Shown here piece by piece: positions 24,344 through 35,675 of a DNA stretch of 64,000 nt (the stretch's first letter is position 1; every line of letters starts with the position of its first letter). The position numbers and the translations under genes are program-made. Origin of the DNA: Fontibacillus phaseoli (lineage in GTDB: Bacteria > Bacillota > Bacilli > Paenibacillales > Paenibacillaceae); contig NZ_QPJW01000007.1 of NCBI RefSeq assembly GCF_003337355.1, forward strand, positions 1-64,000, read 5' to 3'. The notes beneath the pieces were generated by a model. That model had not been told where the DNA came from, searched no databases, and saw only the letters and a program-made list of their open reading frames with translations.

Positions 24344-25099
24344 TCATTCCAACAGTTCCCGCAGCATTTTGTCGCGGTTATTCATAAATTCCTTCATGAT
24401 CACGAAATGGTCTGTTTCCTCAATGTCTACCGTGCGGACGCCTTCAGGCGTCAACTGATAAATCAGGCTGTCAGGGTAAGCCATCAGGATTGGGGAATGT
24501 GTCGATATGATAAATTGGGAGCGTTGGCCTACCAGTTCATGGATTCGCGCCAGCATCGCCATTTGTCTGAACGGGGAGAGCGCCGCCTCCGGCTCGTCCA
24601 GAATATACAATCCTCTTCCACCGAAACGGTTCATAAACGTGGCAAAAAAGGATTCCCCATGCGACATCGTATGCAGGGATTTGCCGCCGTAAGAGTCGAT
24701 GATCGGTGGCCTGAAGCTGAGTTGCCGATCCAACTCATCGATCTCCGTCGCCAGATTGTAATAGCTCTCCGCGCGGAAAAAGAATCCGTCCCTGGGCCTC
24801 TGCGGCCCCCGGATCGGCCGGAGATAACGGTAAAGCTCCGAGTGCGTGGACGCGGTGGAGAAGTTAAAGTTCAGCGTGCCACCTTCCGGGTTAAACCCGA
24901 GGGCCACGGCGACCGCTTCCAGCAGCGTCGATTTGCCCATCCCGTTTTCACCGACGATATATGTCACCTTGGGGTGGAAATCGAGCCGATCCATGGAGGC
25001 CACCGCCGGCAATTCAAACGGATACCGCTTAAAGGAGGGGACCTCCTCCCTAAGCAAGGCCATGCTTCGCAAGTAAGCTTGCACACCGAATACATCCAA
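24344..25099 (-). CDS. AAA family ATPase (ABC/SMC-like)
   Basis: 251 residues with Walker A GENGMGKST (about 50), a signature-like MSHGES (about 150), Walker B YILDEPEAAL (about 170) and the switch His in ISTHSP (about 202). This pattern is that of soluble RecF/SMC-like ATPases, not transport cassettes. No nuclease or TOPRIM domain is attached. It begins 4 bp after the ABC exporter genes end, so it is probably co-transcribed. Its role is unknown. Confidence 0.82.
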   Translation of the reverse strand: MDVFGVQAYLRSMALLREEVPSFKRYPFELPAVASMDRLDFHPKVTYIVGENGMGKSTLLEAVAVALGFNPEGGTLNFNFSTASTHSELYRYLRPIRGPQRPRDGFFFRAESYYNLATEIDELDRQLSFRPPIIDSYGGKSLHTMSHGESFFATFMNRFGGRGLYILDEPEAALSPFRQMAMLARIHELVGQRSQFIISTHSPILMAYPDSLIYQLTPEGVRTVDIEETDHFVIMKEFMNNRDKMLRELLE

Positions 25100-25103
25100 T
25101 TGC

Positions 25104-26957
25104 TTACCTCCCCTGTCCGGTTTCCGAATCCTCGAAATGTCCTTGATACAACTCGCTATAAAAACCGCCCTGCCTCAGCAGCGAGTCATGGTCTCCCTGC
25201 TCGATCAGCCGCCCTTCCCGAAGCACCAAGATCTTGTCGGCCTGCCGGATCGTATTCAGCCGATGGGCAATTACAAAGCTCGTTCGTCCTTGCATCAGCC
25301 GCTGCAGCCCCTCCTGGATCTTGATCTCGGTCACCGTGTCGATGCTGCTGGTCGCCTCGTCGAGCACCAGAATGGACGGATCCGCCAATATCGCCCGCGC
25401 AATCGCCAGCAATTGCTTCTGGCCCTGACTGATCCCTTCGCCTCCCACGCCAAGCCTTTTGTCGTAGCCGTCCGCAAGACGGTCGATGAAAGAATGGGCA
25501 TTGGCGAGCTTGGCGGCCTCCTCCACTTCGGCATCGGTCGCATCCAGTCTGCCGAAGCGGATATTTTCCCGGATCGTCCCCTGGAACAGGAACGAATCCT
25601 GGAGCACGAAGGCCATGTGACTGCGCAGACTGTCCCGGGTAATGGCGGTGATATCGCGGCCGTCAAGCGTAATCACTCCCTTGTCCGGATCGTAGAACCG
25701 GGAAAGCAACTGAATCAGCGTCGTTTTCCCCGCTCCCGTCGGTCCCACGAGCGCAACCATTTCACCCGGTTTGGCCTTAAACGTGATATCCTCCAGCGTA
25801 TCGCCTGCGTCTTCTTCATCATAGGAAAACGTGACGCCCTCAAAAGCTACTTCACCCTTAACCCGCTCCAAGGTCACGGCCTCGCGTTCGTCTCCGGATT
25901 CCTCCTCCTCATCGAGCACTTCAAATACGCGCTCCGCCCCGGCAATCGCCGAAAGCAGCGTATTCCACTGGTTTGCGAGATCGTTCAGCGGCCGCGTAAA
26001 CTGCCTGGCGTACTCGACGAACACGATGATAACCCCGATGGTTACCGTGCCCCGGATAGCCAACACGCCGCCGATGCCGGCGACTAGAGCGAAGCTGAGG
26101 TTGTTGAGCGCATTCATCAGCTTCGGAATGAAGCCGGAGATGGTTTGCGCCCAGAAGCCGGACTGCCGGATCGCGTCATTGCGCTCCCTGAATTCGCGGA
26201 TGACCCTCTCCTCCTGGGAAAACGCTTTGATGATACGCTGCCCGGACAGCGTCTCTTCAATATAGCCGTTCAGGTGGCCGAGATCGCGCTGCCGCTGCTT
26301 GTACAACGGCCCCGTCCGCCGGGTGATCCAGCGCATGCCGAGCGCCATCAGCGGAACGACGAGAAACGTCAGCAGCGTCAGCAGCGGGCTGAGCAGCAGC
26401 ATCACGGTCACCGTGCCCGCCAGCGTCAAAACGCTGGAGAAAATCTGGATCGCCGAGCTATTCAAGGTTGAGCTGACGTTCTCGATGTCATTCGTCACCC
26501 GGCTCATGATTTCGCCCTGCTGCCGTTTTCCGTAGAAAGGAATCGGCAAGCGGTGAAGCTTGGAAAACAGGTCGCCCCGCAAGCGGTAAACCGTCTCCTG
26601 GGCAATTTCGATCATCCAGATATTTTGCAGCCAGCTGATCAGCGAAGAACCGGCATATACGAGGCCAAGGCCGGTCAAAAAGAGCACCCAGGGGCGTCCG
26701 CCGCCGCCCTCCAGATAATCGTCGACGGCCACGCCCAGCAGATAAGGTCCCAATAGCGCTAAACCCGAGCTGAACACAACCATCAGAAGCACCAGCGCAA
26801 GCTTGGCTTTGCGCTTGGCGAGATACTGCCAGAGCCGGCCCAGCGTGCCGGACCAGTTCTTGGCTTTTGCTTTCGGCTTACGCCCTCCCCCGCCCCCTTG
26901 ATCGATCACGGAACGGGGATAGGGATGCCGGAAAGGCTCAAGCAGCGCCTTAAGCAT
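25104..26957 (-). CDS. ABC exporter half-transporter, catalytic partner
   Basis: 617 residues: six membrane helices (about 50-330), then an ATP-binding cassette (about 370-605). Walker A is GPTGAGKTT, Walker B LVLDEATSSID keeps the catalytic Glu, and the H-loop reads AHR. The signature is ISQGQKQ instead of LSGGQ, which fits a heterodimer whose one ATP site is degenerate. The N-terminal tail is Gly-rich. It overlaps its partner gene by 8 bp. The family exports lipids, drugs or peptides. The substrate is unknown. Confidence 0.92.
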   Translation of the reverse strand: MLKALLEPFRHPYPRSVIDQGGGGGRKPKAKAKNWSGTLGRLWQYLAKRKAKLALVLLMVVFSSGLALLGPYLLGVAVDDYLEGGGGRPWVLFLTGLGLVYAGSSLISWLQNIWMIEIAQETVYRLRGDLFSKLHRLPIPFYGKRQQGEIMSRVTNDIENVSSTLNSSAIQIFSSVLTLAGTVTVMLLLSPLLTLLTFLVVPLMALGMRWITRRTGPLYKQRQRDLGHLNGYIEETLSGQRIIKAFSQEERVIREFRERNDAIRQSGFWAQTISGFIPKLMNALNNLSFALVAGIGGVLAIRGTVTIGVIIVFVEYARQFTRPLNDLANQWNTLLSAIAGAERVFEVLDEEEESGDEREAVTLERVKGEVAFEGVTFSYDEEDAGDTLEDITFKAKPGEMVALVGPTGAGKTTLIQLLSRFYDPDKGVITLDGRDITAITRDSLRSHMAFVLQDSFLFQGTIRENIRFGRLDATDAEVEEAAKLANAHSFIDRLADGYDKRLGVGGEGISQGQKQLLAIARAILADPSILVLDEATSSIDTVTEIKIQEGLQRLMQGRTSFVIAHRLNTIRQADKILVLREGRLIEQGDHDSLLRQGGFYSELYQGHFEDSETGQGR

Positions 26958-28713
26958 GTTTCTCCACCTCCCTCTGCTGAGACTCGACGATGCGCCGGTA
27001 CAGCGGGGAATCCGCCAGCAGCTCGGTATGCTTGCCGGAGGCGATCAGCACCCCGTCATCCAGCAGCAGCACCAGGTCTGCCGAAGCCGTGGCGCTGATC
27101 TTTTGCGTGATCAGAAAGGTGGTGCACGACAGGGTGTCCAGCGTTTGGAGCAGAGCGGCCTCGGTCCGCGTATCAAGCGCGCTCGTACTGTCGTCCAGAA
27201 TGAGGATGGACGGCTTCCTTACAAGAGCCCGGGCGATCGAGAGCCGCTGCTTCTGGCCGCCGGACAAATTGACGCCGCGCTGGCCCAGCATCGTATCGTA
27301 ACCGTGCGGCAGCGACTTCACCGTCTCATGGATTTGCGCCTGCCGGGCTGCTTCACGGATCTCCTCCGGCGTCGCATCCTCCCGTCCCCAGGCGATATTG
27401 TCCCGCACCGTGCCGGAGAACAGAATCACCTCTTGCGGCACATAGCCGACGGATTCCCGAAGCCGGGAGCTCTCCAGCTCGGAGATGTCTTTTCCGTCGA
27501 TCAAGATTCTTCCCGCCGTCGGTTCCTGCAAACGGAGAAGGAGCTGAACCAGCGACGATTTCCCGGAACCCGTCGATCCCAAAATCGCCACCCGTTGCCC
27601 TGCCTGAACGGCAAAGGAAATATCCCGCAATACCGCCAAATCGCTGTCGGGATAACGGAATCCGACCTTGGAAAATTCAACCTGGCCCGTCAGCCTGGTG
27701 CTGGTGCTGGTGTTGGTAAGCGTACTCGTGTTGCCGTCCGGGTCATTCACGCTCAAGGTTCCGGCCGCGGCGTCTACGGTGCTCATCACTTCCCCGACCC
27801 GCTGCGCCGAAGCGGAAGCGCGGGAATAAGAGGTCATGATCCAGGAGAGTGCCGATAATGCGCCTATCGTCCGCAGCGAATAGTTCGCCACCGCGACTAC
27901 CTCCCCCACCGATGCGCTGCCTGCGGCGATGTCGATCCGGCCGAACCAGAGAACGGCCAGAATGCCGACATTCATAAGTAACAAAGCGAACGGCATCGTC
28001 GTTTCGGCCAGCCGAAGCGCCGAAACCGTTCCGTTCATCAGTTCCTTGCTTCGCTCTTCGAAGCGCCCCGTCTCATGATTCCGGCGCACGAACACGCGGA
28101 TCAGCCGCATGCCCGTCAAGTTCTCCTGGATGACGCCGTTAAGCTTGTCCAGCCGCCCCTGAACGGATCGAAACCCCTTCGAGGTTACCCTAATCATCCA
28201 AAACACGAATATCAACAGAACCGGGACAAGCACGGTCAGCATCAGCCCCAGCCTCACATGGACCACCAGCGCCATAATGATGCTGCCGAGTACGACAAGC
28301 GGCACGCGGGTGGCAAACCGCAAGCTCATGAACACCATATCCTGCAACTGGGTAATATCACCCGTCAGCCGCGTAATCAATGAAGACGTGGCGAAACGGG
28401 TGAATACGGGATAAGAGAATTTCTCCACCTTCTCGTACAGCTTGTCCCGCAAGTCATACCCGAACCCCTGGCTGGCATGGGACGCAAAAAACGAGCTTGT
28501 AATCCCCGCCGCGAATGCCAGAATCGCGCTCGCCAACAATACGCCGCCCCATATCCAGGCGACCGAAAGCTGAGACTGCCGGATGCCGTCGTCAATGATT
28601 TTGGAAATGATCATCGGTTGCGTCAATTCCACCGCAAGCTCGATCAGCATCATGCAGAATGCCGAAATGGCGGCAACCCGGTATTTTTTTAAATATGTAA
28701 AAATGATAGCCAT
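26950..28713 (-). CDS. ABC exporter half-transporter, degenerate-site partner
   Basis: 587 residues: six membrane helices (about 10-310), then a cassette with Walker A GSTGSGKSS and signature LSGGQKQ. Walker B reads LILDDSTSALD (Asp in place of the catalytic Glu), and the H-loop reads ITQK instead of AHR. This is the pattern of the non-catalytic half in BmrC/BmrD- and YheI/YheH-type heterodimers. The second ATG (28713) is chosen because AGGAGGG directly abuts the first. It is first gene of an operon with the second half and an AAA ATPase. Confidence 0.92.
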   Translation of the reverse strand: MAIIFTYLKKYRVAAISAFCMMLIELAVELTQPMIISKIIDDGIRQSQLSVAWIWGGVLLASAILAFAAGITSSFFASHASQGFGYDLRDKLYEKVEKFSYPVFTRFATSSLITRLTGDITQLQDMVFMSLRFATRVPLVVLGSIIMALVVHVRLGLMLTVLVPVLLIFVFWMIRVTSKGFRSVQGRLDKLNGVIQENLTGMRLIRVFVRRNHETGRFEERSKELMNGTVSALRLAETTMPFALLLMNVGILAVLWFGRIDIAAGSASVGEVVAVANYSLRTIGALSALSWIMTSYSRASASAQRVGEVMSTVDAAAGTLSVNDPDGNTSTLTNTSTSTRLTGQVEFSKVGFRYPDSDLAVLRDISFAVQAGQRVAILGSTGSGKSSLVQLLLRLQEPTAGRILIDGKDISELESSRLRESVGYVPQEVILFSGTVRDNIAWGREDATPEEIREAARQAQIHETVKSLPHGYDTMLGQRGVNLSGGQKQRLSIARALVRKPSILILDDSTSALDTRTEAALLQTLDTLSCTTFLITQKISATASADLVLLLDDGVLIASGKHTELLADSPLYRRIVESQQREVEKHA

Positions 28714-28885
28714 GAACATCCCTCCTGCTGCGCTGGCCCATGTCCGGCGTTCATTGCCGATCCGTCAGGGCCTTATGTCATAGATGGCAGTTTCACAACG
28801 ACCCTGTAAACGTTTGGAAAACTCTATAATTTTATTATAGAACAGATGCCAGAAATTGTGTAAAGGTTTGGAAGCTTTCTTAAAC

Positions 28886-28927
28886 TTGAGCGAGATCAAG
28901 GTATTCGGAATGAATCTGCCTTATGCT
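28886..28927 (+). promoter_or_regulatory. FNR/CRP-type activator box and promoter
   Basis: TTGAGCGAGATCAA at 28886-28899 matches the FNR/ANR consensus TTGAT-N4-ATCAA at nine of ten defined positions. A -10 TATGCT lies at 28922-28927 and no good -35 is present. With transcription from about 28934, the box centre lies at -41.5, the class II activator position. Confidence 0.6.
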
Positions 28928-28978
28928 TTAAACAATTAAGAAAGCTAACCCAATAATCCAAACTGGAGGATGAGAATA

Positions 28979-29200
28979 ATGAAAAAATTGGTGCTTGGCC
29001 TGGAGCCGCTCTCTTGCCCGTCATGCATTAAAAAAATCGACACTGCCCTAAATAATACGGCCGGAGTGGACGAAGCAAAGGTTTTGTTTCATGCCGGCAA
29101 AGTTCGCATCAAGTACCATGAGGAAAAGGTACAGCCGGAAGCGTTGAGAAAAGTAATCTCCGAACTCGGATATCCCGTCATTTCGCAAAACGTATCTTGA
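28979..29200 (+). CDS. Heavy-metal-binding (HMA) chaperone-like protein
   Basis: 73 residues with the ferredoxin-like HMA fold and a metal-binding CPSC motif (PLSCPSC, about residues 10-16). It resembles CopZ-type metallochaperones but lacks the usual GMTC lead-in. The ATG at 28979 is preferred for GGAGG 9 bp upstream. It lies 19 bp before the P-type ATPase gene, which has no HMA domain of its own, so the protein probably hands metal to that pump. Confidence 0.88.
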   Translation: MKKLVLGLEPLSCPSCIKKIDTALNNTAGVDEAKVLFHAGKVRIKYHEEKVQPEALRKVISELGYPVISQNVS

Positions 29201-29219
29201 ATGAATTGAGGTGTTAAGC

Positions 29220-31127
<1,908 letters not shown>

Positions 31128-31144
31128 ACAATTTCAAGGAAAGG

Positions 31145-31844
31145 GTGAGGTTCGTGAGTGAGGAACAAACCTGTAATCACCATGGCTCGAATAAATACTG
31201 CATTTCGATCGTCCCGCTGTTCAATCATCTGAGTGCCGCCGAACTGGAAGAAATCGTCCAGGCCGCACACTCGGTCTCTTACCCGCGCGGCCAAATGATC
31301 TACCGGTCCGGCGAGCCTTCGGAGGGATTATATATCGTGCATAAAGGGAGCATGAAAATCTACCGCCTGTCCGGCAACGGCAAAGAGCAGCTCGTCCGGA
31401 TTCTCGGGCCGGGGGAATTTACCGGGGAGTTGTCCCTGTTCGTCGAATCGCTTCATGAAGCCTACGCCGAAGCCCTTGAGCCACTGGAGTTATGTGTGAT
31501 GGGCCGTGAATCCCTGCAAAGCTTCTTACTGAAATATCCGCAAATCGCGCTTAAAATGCTTGCAGAATTCTCTGCCCGTTTGGCAACCAGCGAGAAGCAG
31601 GCGGCACGAATCGCCACCGAAACCGTGGAATCCCGAATTGCCATGTATCTCTCCGGTCAGGCAGAAGCCCAAAAGCAGACCACGATCCAACTGCCGATGA
31701 GCCGCAAAGACCTCGCTTCATCTGGGTACAACCCCGGAAACGATCAGCCGCAAGCTGGGCGACTTTCAAACCGCGGGCTGGATCCTGCAGCAGGGTCAAC
31801 GTGAGATCGTAATCATGGATTTGGATGCTCTGCTGCTTGTTTGA
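31145..31844 (+). pseudogene. Crp/Fnr family regulator, frameshifted in the HTH
   Basis: The cyclic-nucleotide-type sensor domain (about residues 25-145) and the start of the winged helix (QLPMSRKDLAS) are intact. The GTG-started frame then drifts into SGYNPGN and stops at 31804. The neighbouring frame continues as LGTTPETISRKLGDF... and ends LDALLLV at a TGA at 31842-31844. A 1-bp insertion or 2-bp deletion near 31725 explains this, and repair gives the canonical DLASxLGTTPETISRKL. The N-terminus has a Cys/His cluster (CNHHGSNKYC) as in redox- or metal-sensing members. Without repair the protein lacks its recognition helix. Confidence 0.85.
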
Positions 31845-31954
31845 GTCTCCCTTGAGCCTCGTTGAAGAATTCATCATTCACAAAATGTTCACTTACACAA
31901 ACTTTATTGTTTTCGCATAATGATCACATCTCAAAATTGAAAGGTTGAACACAG

Positions 31955-32434
31955 ATGCCGACAACAAAGAAAGAAAGTTTTTATTTTGGAATGATGATGT
32001 GCTTTTTCATGGTAACGATGATGACGATCTATAATCTGCTCCTTAACGGATTGATCGGGAGAATAGGATGGAGTACGATAACTGTTGAGTTTCTGATCGG
32101 TTTTATGATTGCACTCGCCTTGGATTTATTCATTGTAGGACCGGCCGCAAAAAAAGTTGCTTTTAAACTCCCGATCAATAAATCAAAAAAACTGCATGTC
32201 ATTCTTGCAATTTCAACGTGCATGGTGCTGGTCATGGCCTTCTTTATGTCTTTTTACGGACTGGCCACCTCGATCTTGGGGCACGGTCATTTGGAGGATC
32301 CCATAATCAAAAGTTACATCCTCATTTTCTTGAAAAATTTTGCCGTGGCCTATCCCCTGCAAGTGTTATTGGCAGGTCCGGTAGTTCGCAGCTTATTTAC
32401 AACATGGCAGAACAAACAGGCGAATTCATATTAA
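31955..32434 (+). CDS. DUF2798 family membrane protein
   Basis: 159 residues with four hydrophobic helices in two similar halves (FFMVTMMTIYNLLLNG... and MVLVMAFFMSFYGL...), each followed by a conserved P-A/V segment (GPAAKK, GPVVRS), as in DUF2798 proteins of unknown function. A GAAAGG site precedes the ATG. It lies about 110 bp after the Crp/Fnr remnant on the same strand. Confidence 0.8.
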   Translation: MPTTKKESFYFGMMMCFFMVTMMTIYNLLLNGLIGRIGWSTITVEFLIGFMIALALDLFIVGPAAKKVAFKLPINKSKKLHVILAISTCMVLVMAFFMSFYGLATSILGHGHLEDPIIKSYILIFLKNFAVAYPLQVLLAGPVVRSLFTTWQNKQANSY

Positions 32435-32467
32435 GAGGCAAGGCTCATCCCTTCGACAAAAAGAAAA

Positions 32468-32492
32468 AGAGCATTCCGAAACGGAACGCTCT
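32468..32492. terminator. Bidirectional terminator between DUF2798 and kinase genes
   Basis: AGAGCATTCC and GGAACGCTCT form a 10-bp stem with a 5-nt loop. T-rich tails follow on both strands, so it serves the two convergent genes. Confidence 0.8.
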
Positions 32493-32515
32493 TTTGGAAT
32501 ACTCAAATCTTGGCG

Positions 32516-33106
32516 TTACTCCCCGGATACGAACCGGAACAAGCTCTCGGCCTTTTCCCCGGTCAGCTCGCCGCTATTGTCGAACACGAGGATGGAAGAT
32601 TGAGGAATATCCCAGTTGATCTCCGGCACAAACTGGACGCGGTGTTTAAAATCGTCCCAGTGCTCCAGCTTCCAGGTGTCGCGCTCGGTTTGTCTGTCAA
32701 TGATGCGCTCCTTTTGCGTTTCCATGTCTTTCAGGGCCACCACGATCACCTTGACGTCCACTTCCAATATGGACTTGCCGGCTGACGCCAATACTTCATC
32801 GATCCAGGCTTTGTTTTTCAATTCCGCCGTAAACGGAGAGATCATGAACACGTTCTGGCCCGCCGCCAGATTTTCGATGCAAATGTCTTTCGTCGTGTCG
32901 TACTCCAGGTCGCGCAGGTGCTTCTTATAAAAATCGGAGTCACGGTCGTTCACGTCGAGTCCGTTCATCTCCAATATTTTTTCTACAAAACGTCCTCCGA
33001 CCGTATCCCGGTCCAAAAAAGCGGCCTGCATACGTTCTGCCAGTTTGCGGGCTACCGTCGTTTTTCCGGTCCCGGCGACTCCTACAAAAAACACTAATTT
33101 TTGCAT
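32516..33106 (-). CDS. P-loop ATP-binding kinase-like protein
   Basis: 196 residues with an N-terminal Walker A (GVAGTGKTT, about residues 8-16), then a DRD motif (DRDTVGGRF, about 30) and a lid-like KERIIDRQTERDTWK region, as in small-molecule kinases of the AAA_33/zeta-like group. The substrate is unknown. The ATG at 33106 was chosen because the protein-like sequence begins there and GGGGG lies about 13 bp upstream. The 24 residues before it are Lys-rich and dispensable. Confidence 0.75.
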   Translation of the reverse strand: MQKLVFFVGVAGTGKTTVARKLAERMQAAFLDRDTVGGRFVEKILEMNGLDVNDRDSDFYKKHLRDLEYDTTKDICIENLAAGQNVFMISPFTAELKNKAWIDEVLASAGKSILEVDVKVIVVALKDMETQKERIIDRQTERDTWKLEHWDDFKHRVQFVPEINWDIPQSSILVFDNSGELTGEKAESLFRFVSGE

Positions 33107-33253
33107 ATTTTTCGTGAATCCCCCTTTTGTTTTTTTGTTAGCTTTCCTCATTGTACTATCGGCATCGCTCCATTCCAACCGTCAACAAAGAAAAAGCAGG
33201 CTTTCGGAACATGGGTTTGTCCCGGACAGCCCGCCTCGGCATCGACAAAAATT

Positions 33254-33811
33254 CTATTGAGCAAGCTCAGCGGAGGCAATCCGTCGCGAGGTCTCCTCGG
33301 CTAATTCCTTCAGATTGTCTTCCAATCTTCCTTTCAACTCTTCGGCGATGTCGAATCCGCCTTGATCCGTCCGGGCCACTTGGGAATCCACCGTATACAC
33401 GCCGCCCAAAATATGGCGCGCACCGAGCGCGGACAATACCGGTTTCAGAGAATAGTCGATCGACAACAGATGCGCCAGACTCCCTCCGATAAAGAGCGGG
33501 AGAATAATCTTGCCGGCCAGCCCCTTTTGCGGAATCAAATCCAAAAATGTTTTGAGCACGCCTGTATAAGAAGCTTTGTAGACCGGACTCGCAACAATAA
33601 CGGCGTCAGCTTCGGCTACCAGCGCATTAGCCTTGACGATGGCCTCACTCTCGAATTTGGTATGTATCAGATCCTCAGGCGGGAGCTCCCCGACATTTAC
33701 GTGCTGCACTTCAAAGCCTTCCTTAACAAGCAATTCTTCCGCCAACGAAATGACTGCCGTCAACCGCGAACCGGGCGTCGGAGTTCCGTTAATGATCGTA
33801 ACTTTTGCCAA
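33254..33811 (-). CDS. ssuE: NADPH-dependent FMN reductase (SsuE family)
   Basis: 185-residue flavodoxin-like protein. It has the phosphate loop NGTPTPGSRL (about residues 8-17), ASPVYKASYTGVLKTFLD (about 70-90) for FMN binding, and IGGSLAHLL, all typical of SsuE. SsuE supplies reduced FMN to alkanesulfonate monooxygenase, but no SsuD is nearby, so the partner is unknown. The TTG at 33811 was chosen for AAGGAGAG 8 bp upstream. Confidence 0.87.
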   Translation of the reverse strand: MAKVTIINGTPTPGSRLTAVISLAEELLVKEGFEVQHVNVGELPPEDLIHTKFESEAIVKANALVAEADAVIVASPVYKASYTGVLKTFLDLIPQKGLAGKIILPLFIGGSLAHLLSIDYSLKPVLSALGARHILGGVYTVDSQVARTDQGGFDIAEELKGRLEDNLKELAEETSRRIASAELAQ

Positions 33812-34024
33812 ACGGGTCACTCTCCTTATCTCTATGAATTAATCCCGATTAAATCAGTGTGTTTTAAATTGATGCTATCAATATTTTAACGAAAAGTCAA
33901 TTAAAGTATACCGGATATCCCGGTGATTCCCATCCCGTTAGATCACCTTCCTCTAGGCGATCGCATAGTGATAAGTCATGAGTTATTTAGCGGACCACGT
34001 CCAGGAAGGAGCTTATAAAATCAA

Positions 34025-34924
34025 ATGATCCCCGTATACCCTTATTTCGGGCAAGAAGCGGTGTGTACCGAGCAGCCTATTGCATTCCCGCCGCAGCATC
34101 AACCTGTTCAACCTGGTTTGGAAAGTCTGATGCATCCAAGGCCAATTTCGGAAAATCCGGAGTACCACGGCAGCGGAAAATTAAAAGACAAAGTCGCCAT
34201 CATTACCGGCGGCGACAGCGGTATCGGACGCGCGACGGCCATCGCTTTTGCCAAGGAGGGAGCCGATCTCGTCATTCCCTATCTCTGGGAGACTTCCGAC
34301 GCTCTTGCCACCAAACAGCGGATCGAGGAATTGGGCCAGCGCTGCCTGCTTATGAAAATAGACCTCCGATGGAAGCAAAATTGTCAATGCGTCGTTCAGG
34401 AGACCATCCGCTGCTTCGGCCGACTCGACGTCCTGGTAAACAATCATGGAGTCCAATATCCGCAAAAGAGCATCGCGGACATCACCGAAGCCCAGCTGTA
34501 TCAGACGTTCCAAACCAATATCTTTCCGTTTTTCTTCATGGTCCAGGCGGCCCTGCCCCATTTAAAATGCGGCAGCACAATCATCAACACCGCCTCGATC
34601 ACCGCCTATCAAGGACATAAAACGCTCATCGACTATTCGTCGACCAAAGGGGCGATCGTGTCTTTCACCCGTTCCCTGGCGCTCTCCCTGATCGACTGCG
34701 GCATTCGCGTCAACGCGGTAGCCCCGGGATCTGTATGGACGCCGCTGATCCCGTCCAGCTTTTCCGCGGAGGAAGTGGCCGTCTTCGGCACGGATGCGCC
34801 CATCAAACGCGCCGGCCAGCCCTTCGAGCTCGCCCCTGCTTACGTCTACCTTGCAAGCGACGACTCCTCCTTTGCTACGGGCGAAGTACTGCATGTGAAC
34901 GGCGGAGCTATGGTCACTACGTAA
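34025..34924 (+). CDS. SDR family oxidoreductase (YhdF/YhxC-like)
   Basis: 299 residues: a 50-residue N-terminal extension (Pro/Gln-rich, with HPRPISENPEYHGSGKL) typical of the glucose/aldehyde dehydrogenase-like YhdF group, then a classical SDR domain with TGGDSGIG (about 61), NNHG (about 140), Ser in TASITAY, and YSSTK (about 203). The cofactor is probably NADP. GAAGGAG precedes the ATG. It is monocistronic, followed by a repeat-filled spacer. Confidence 0.9.
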   Translation: MIPVYPYFGQEAVCTEQPIAFPPQHQPVQPGLESLMHPRPISENPEYHGSGKLKDKVAIITGGDSGIGRATAIAFAKEGADLVIPYLWETSDALATKQRIEELGQRCLLMKIDLRWKQNCQCVVQETIRCFGRLDVLVNNHGVQYPQKSIADITEAQLYQTFQTNIFPFFFMVQAALPHLKCGSTIINTASITAYQGHKTLIDYSSTKGAIVSFTRSLALSLIDCGIRVNAVAPGSVWTPLIPSSFSAEEVAVFGTDAPIKRAGQPFELAPAYVYLASDDSSFATGEVLHVNGGAMVTT

Positions 34925-35675
34925 CAGCGTTTGTCCCCCGGCCGCGGAAAAGTACAGTCCGCCTCGATGCGGGATGTGCAATCGACTAACAGCGTTTCGG
35001 CGGGACCCGACTGGGCTGGGGTTGTGTTGGGGTTGGTTGGGGTAACTCCAACCAAATGCCCTCCCAAAGCCCGCTCCGGTAGGCTTCACTGGATAAACTC
35101 CAATTATTTCTCGCTATAAATACGCTTTTCGGCCAGCAGAACGCCGTTTCATTGGATTTCGTCCAACCGCCAACCCTTAAAGTAATCCAACTAGTGCTTT
35201 CATTGGAGATATTCCAACCAAGCTACAGGGGCCCGAACAAAACCTTTCAACCTCAGAAGTTACTCTGCTCAGCCAATAGTTACTTTCCCCAACCGCTAGT
35301 TACTCACTTAACTAATTTCAATTAGACCATGTTACTCCACCCAAACTTCAACTTATATCTATGCATCCAACCGTTTGCTTTTGAAGACTTGAGTCGCCGA
35401 GAGAATGAAAACCAGGATGAATCATTAACTGGAAAACTTCCAGTTAATGACCGGAAATTAAGCTTTTTAGGGAAATCAACTGGAAAACCTCCAGTTATTT
35501 TTCTTAATTATCCTGTATCAACCCGAAAAGGCCGAAAATAGATGGAGGTTTTCCAGTTAATGCGAGGGAATCCCGGTAAACAGCATAATTAGCTGGATAA
35601 AATCCATCTAATTGATCGCTAAGGGTGCACCCCTCCGCCCTGGCCGTGCTGCCGAGTCGCACTTTTGCCGCAAGC
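34925..35675. repeat. Intergenic region with dispersed GGA...TCC palindromes
   Basis: 751 bp without a recognisable gene. Short inverted repeats of form YTGGA-N5-TCCAR occur near 35089-35110, 35150-35168, 35196-35221, 35423-35449 (CATTAACTGGA with TCCAGTTAATG), 35478-35496, 35540-35560 and 35587-35613. The 19-bp core at 35478-35496 is nearly the same as copies in the 22-kb spacer. Confidence 0.75.
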
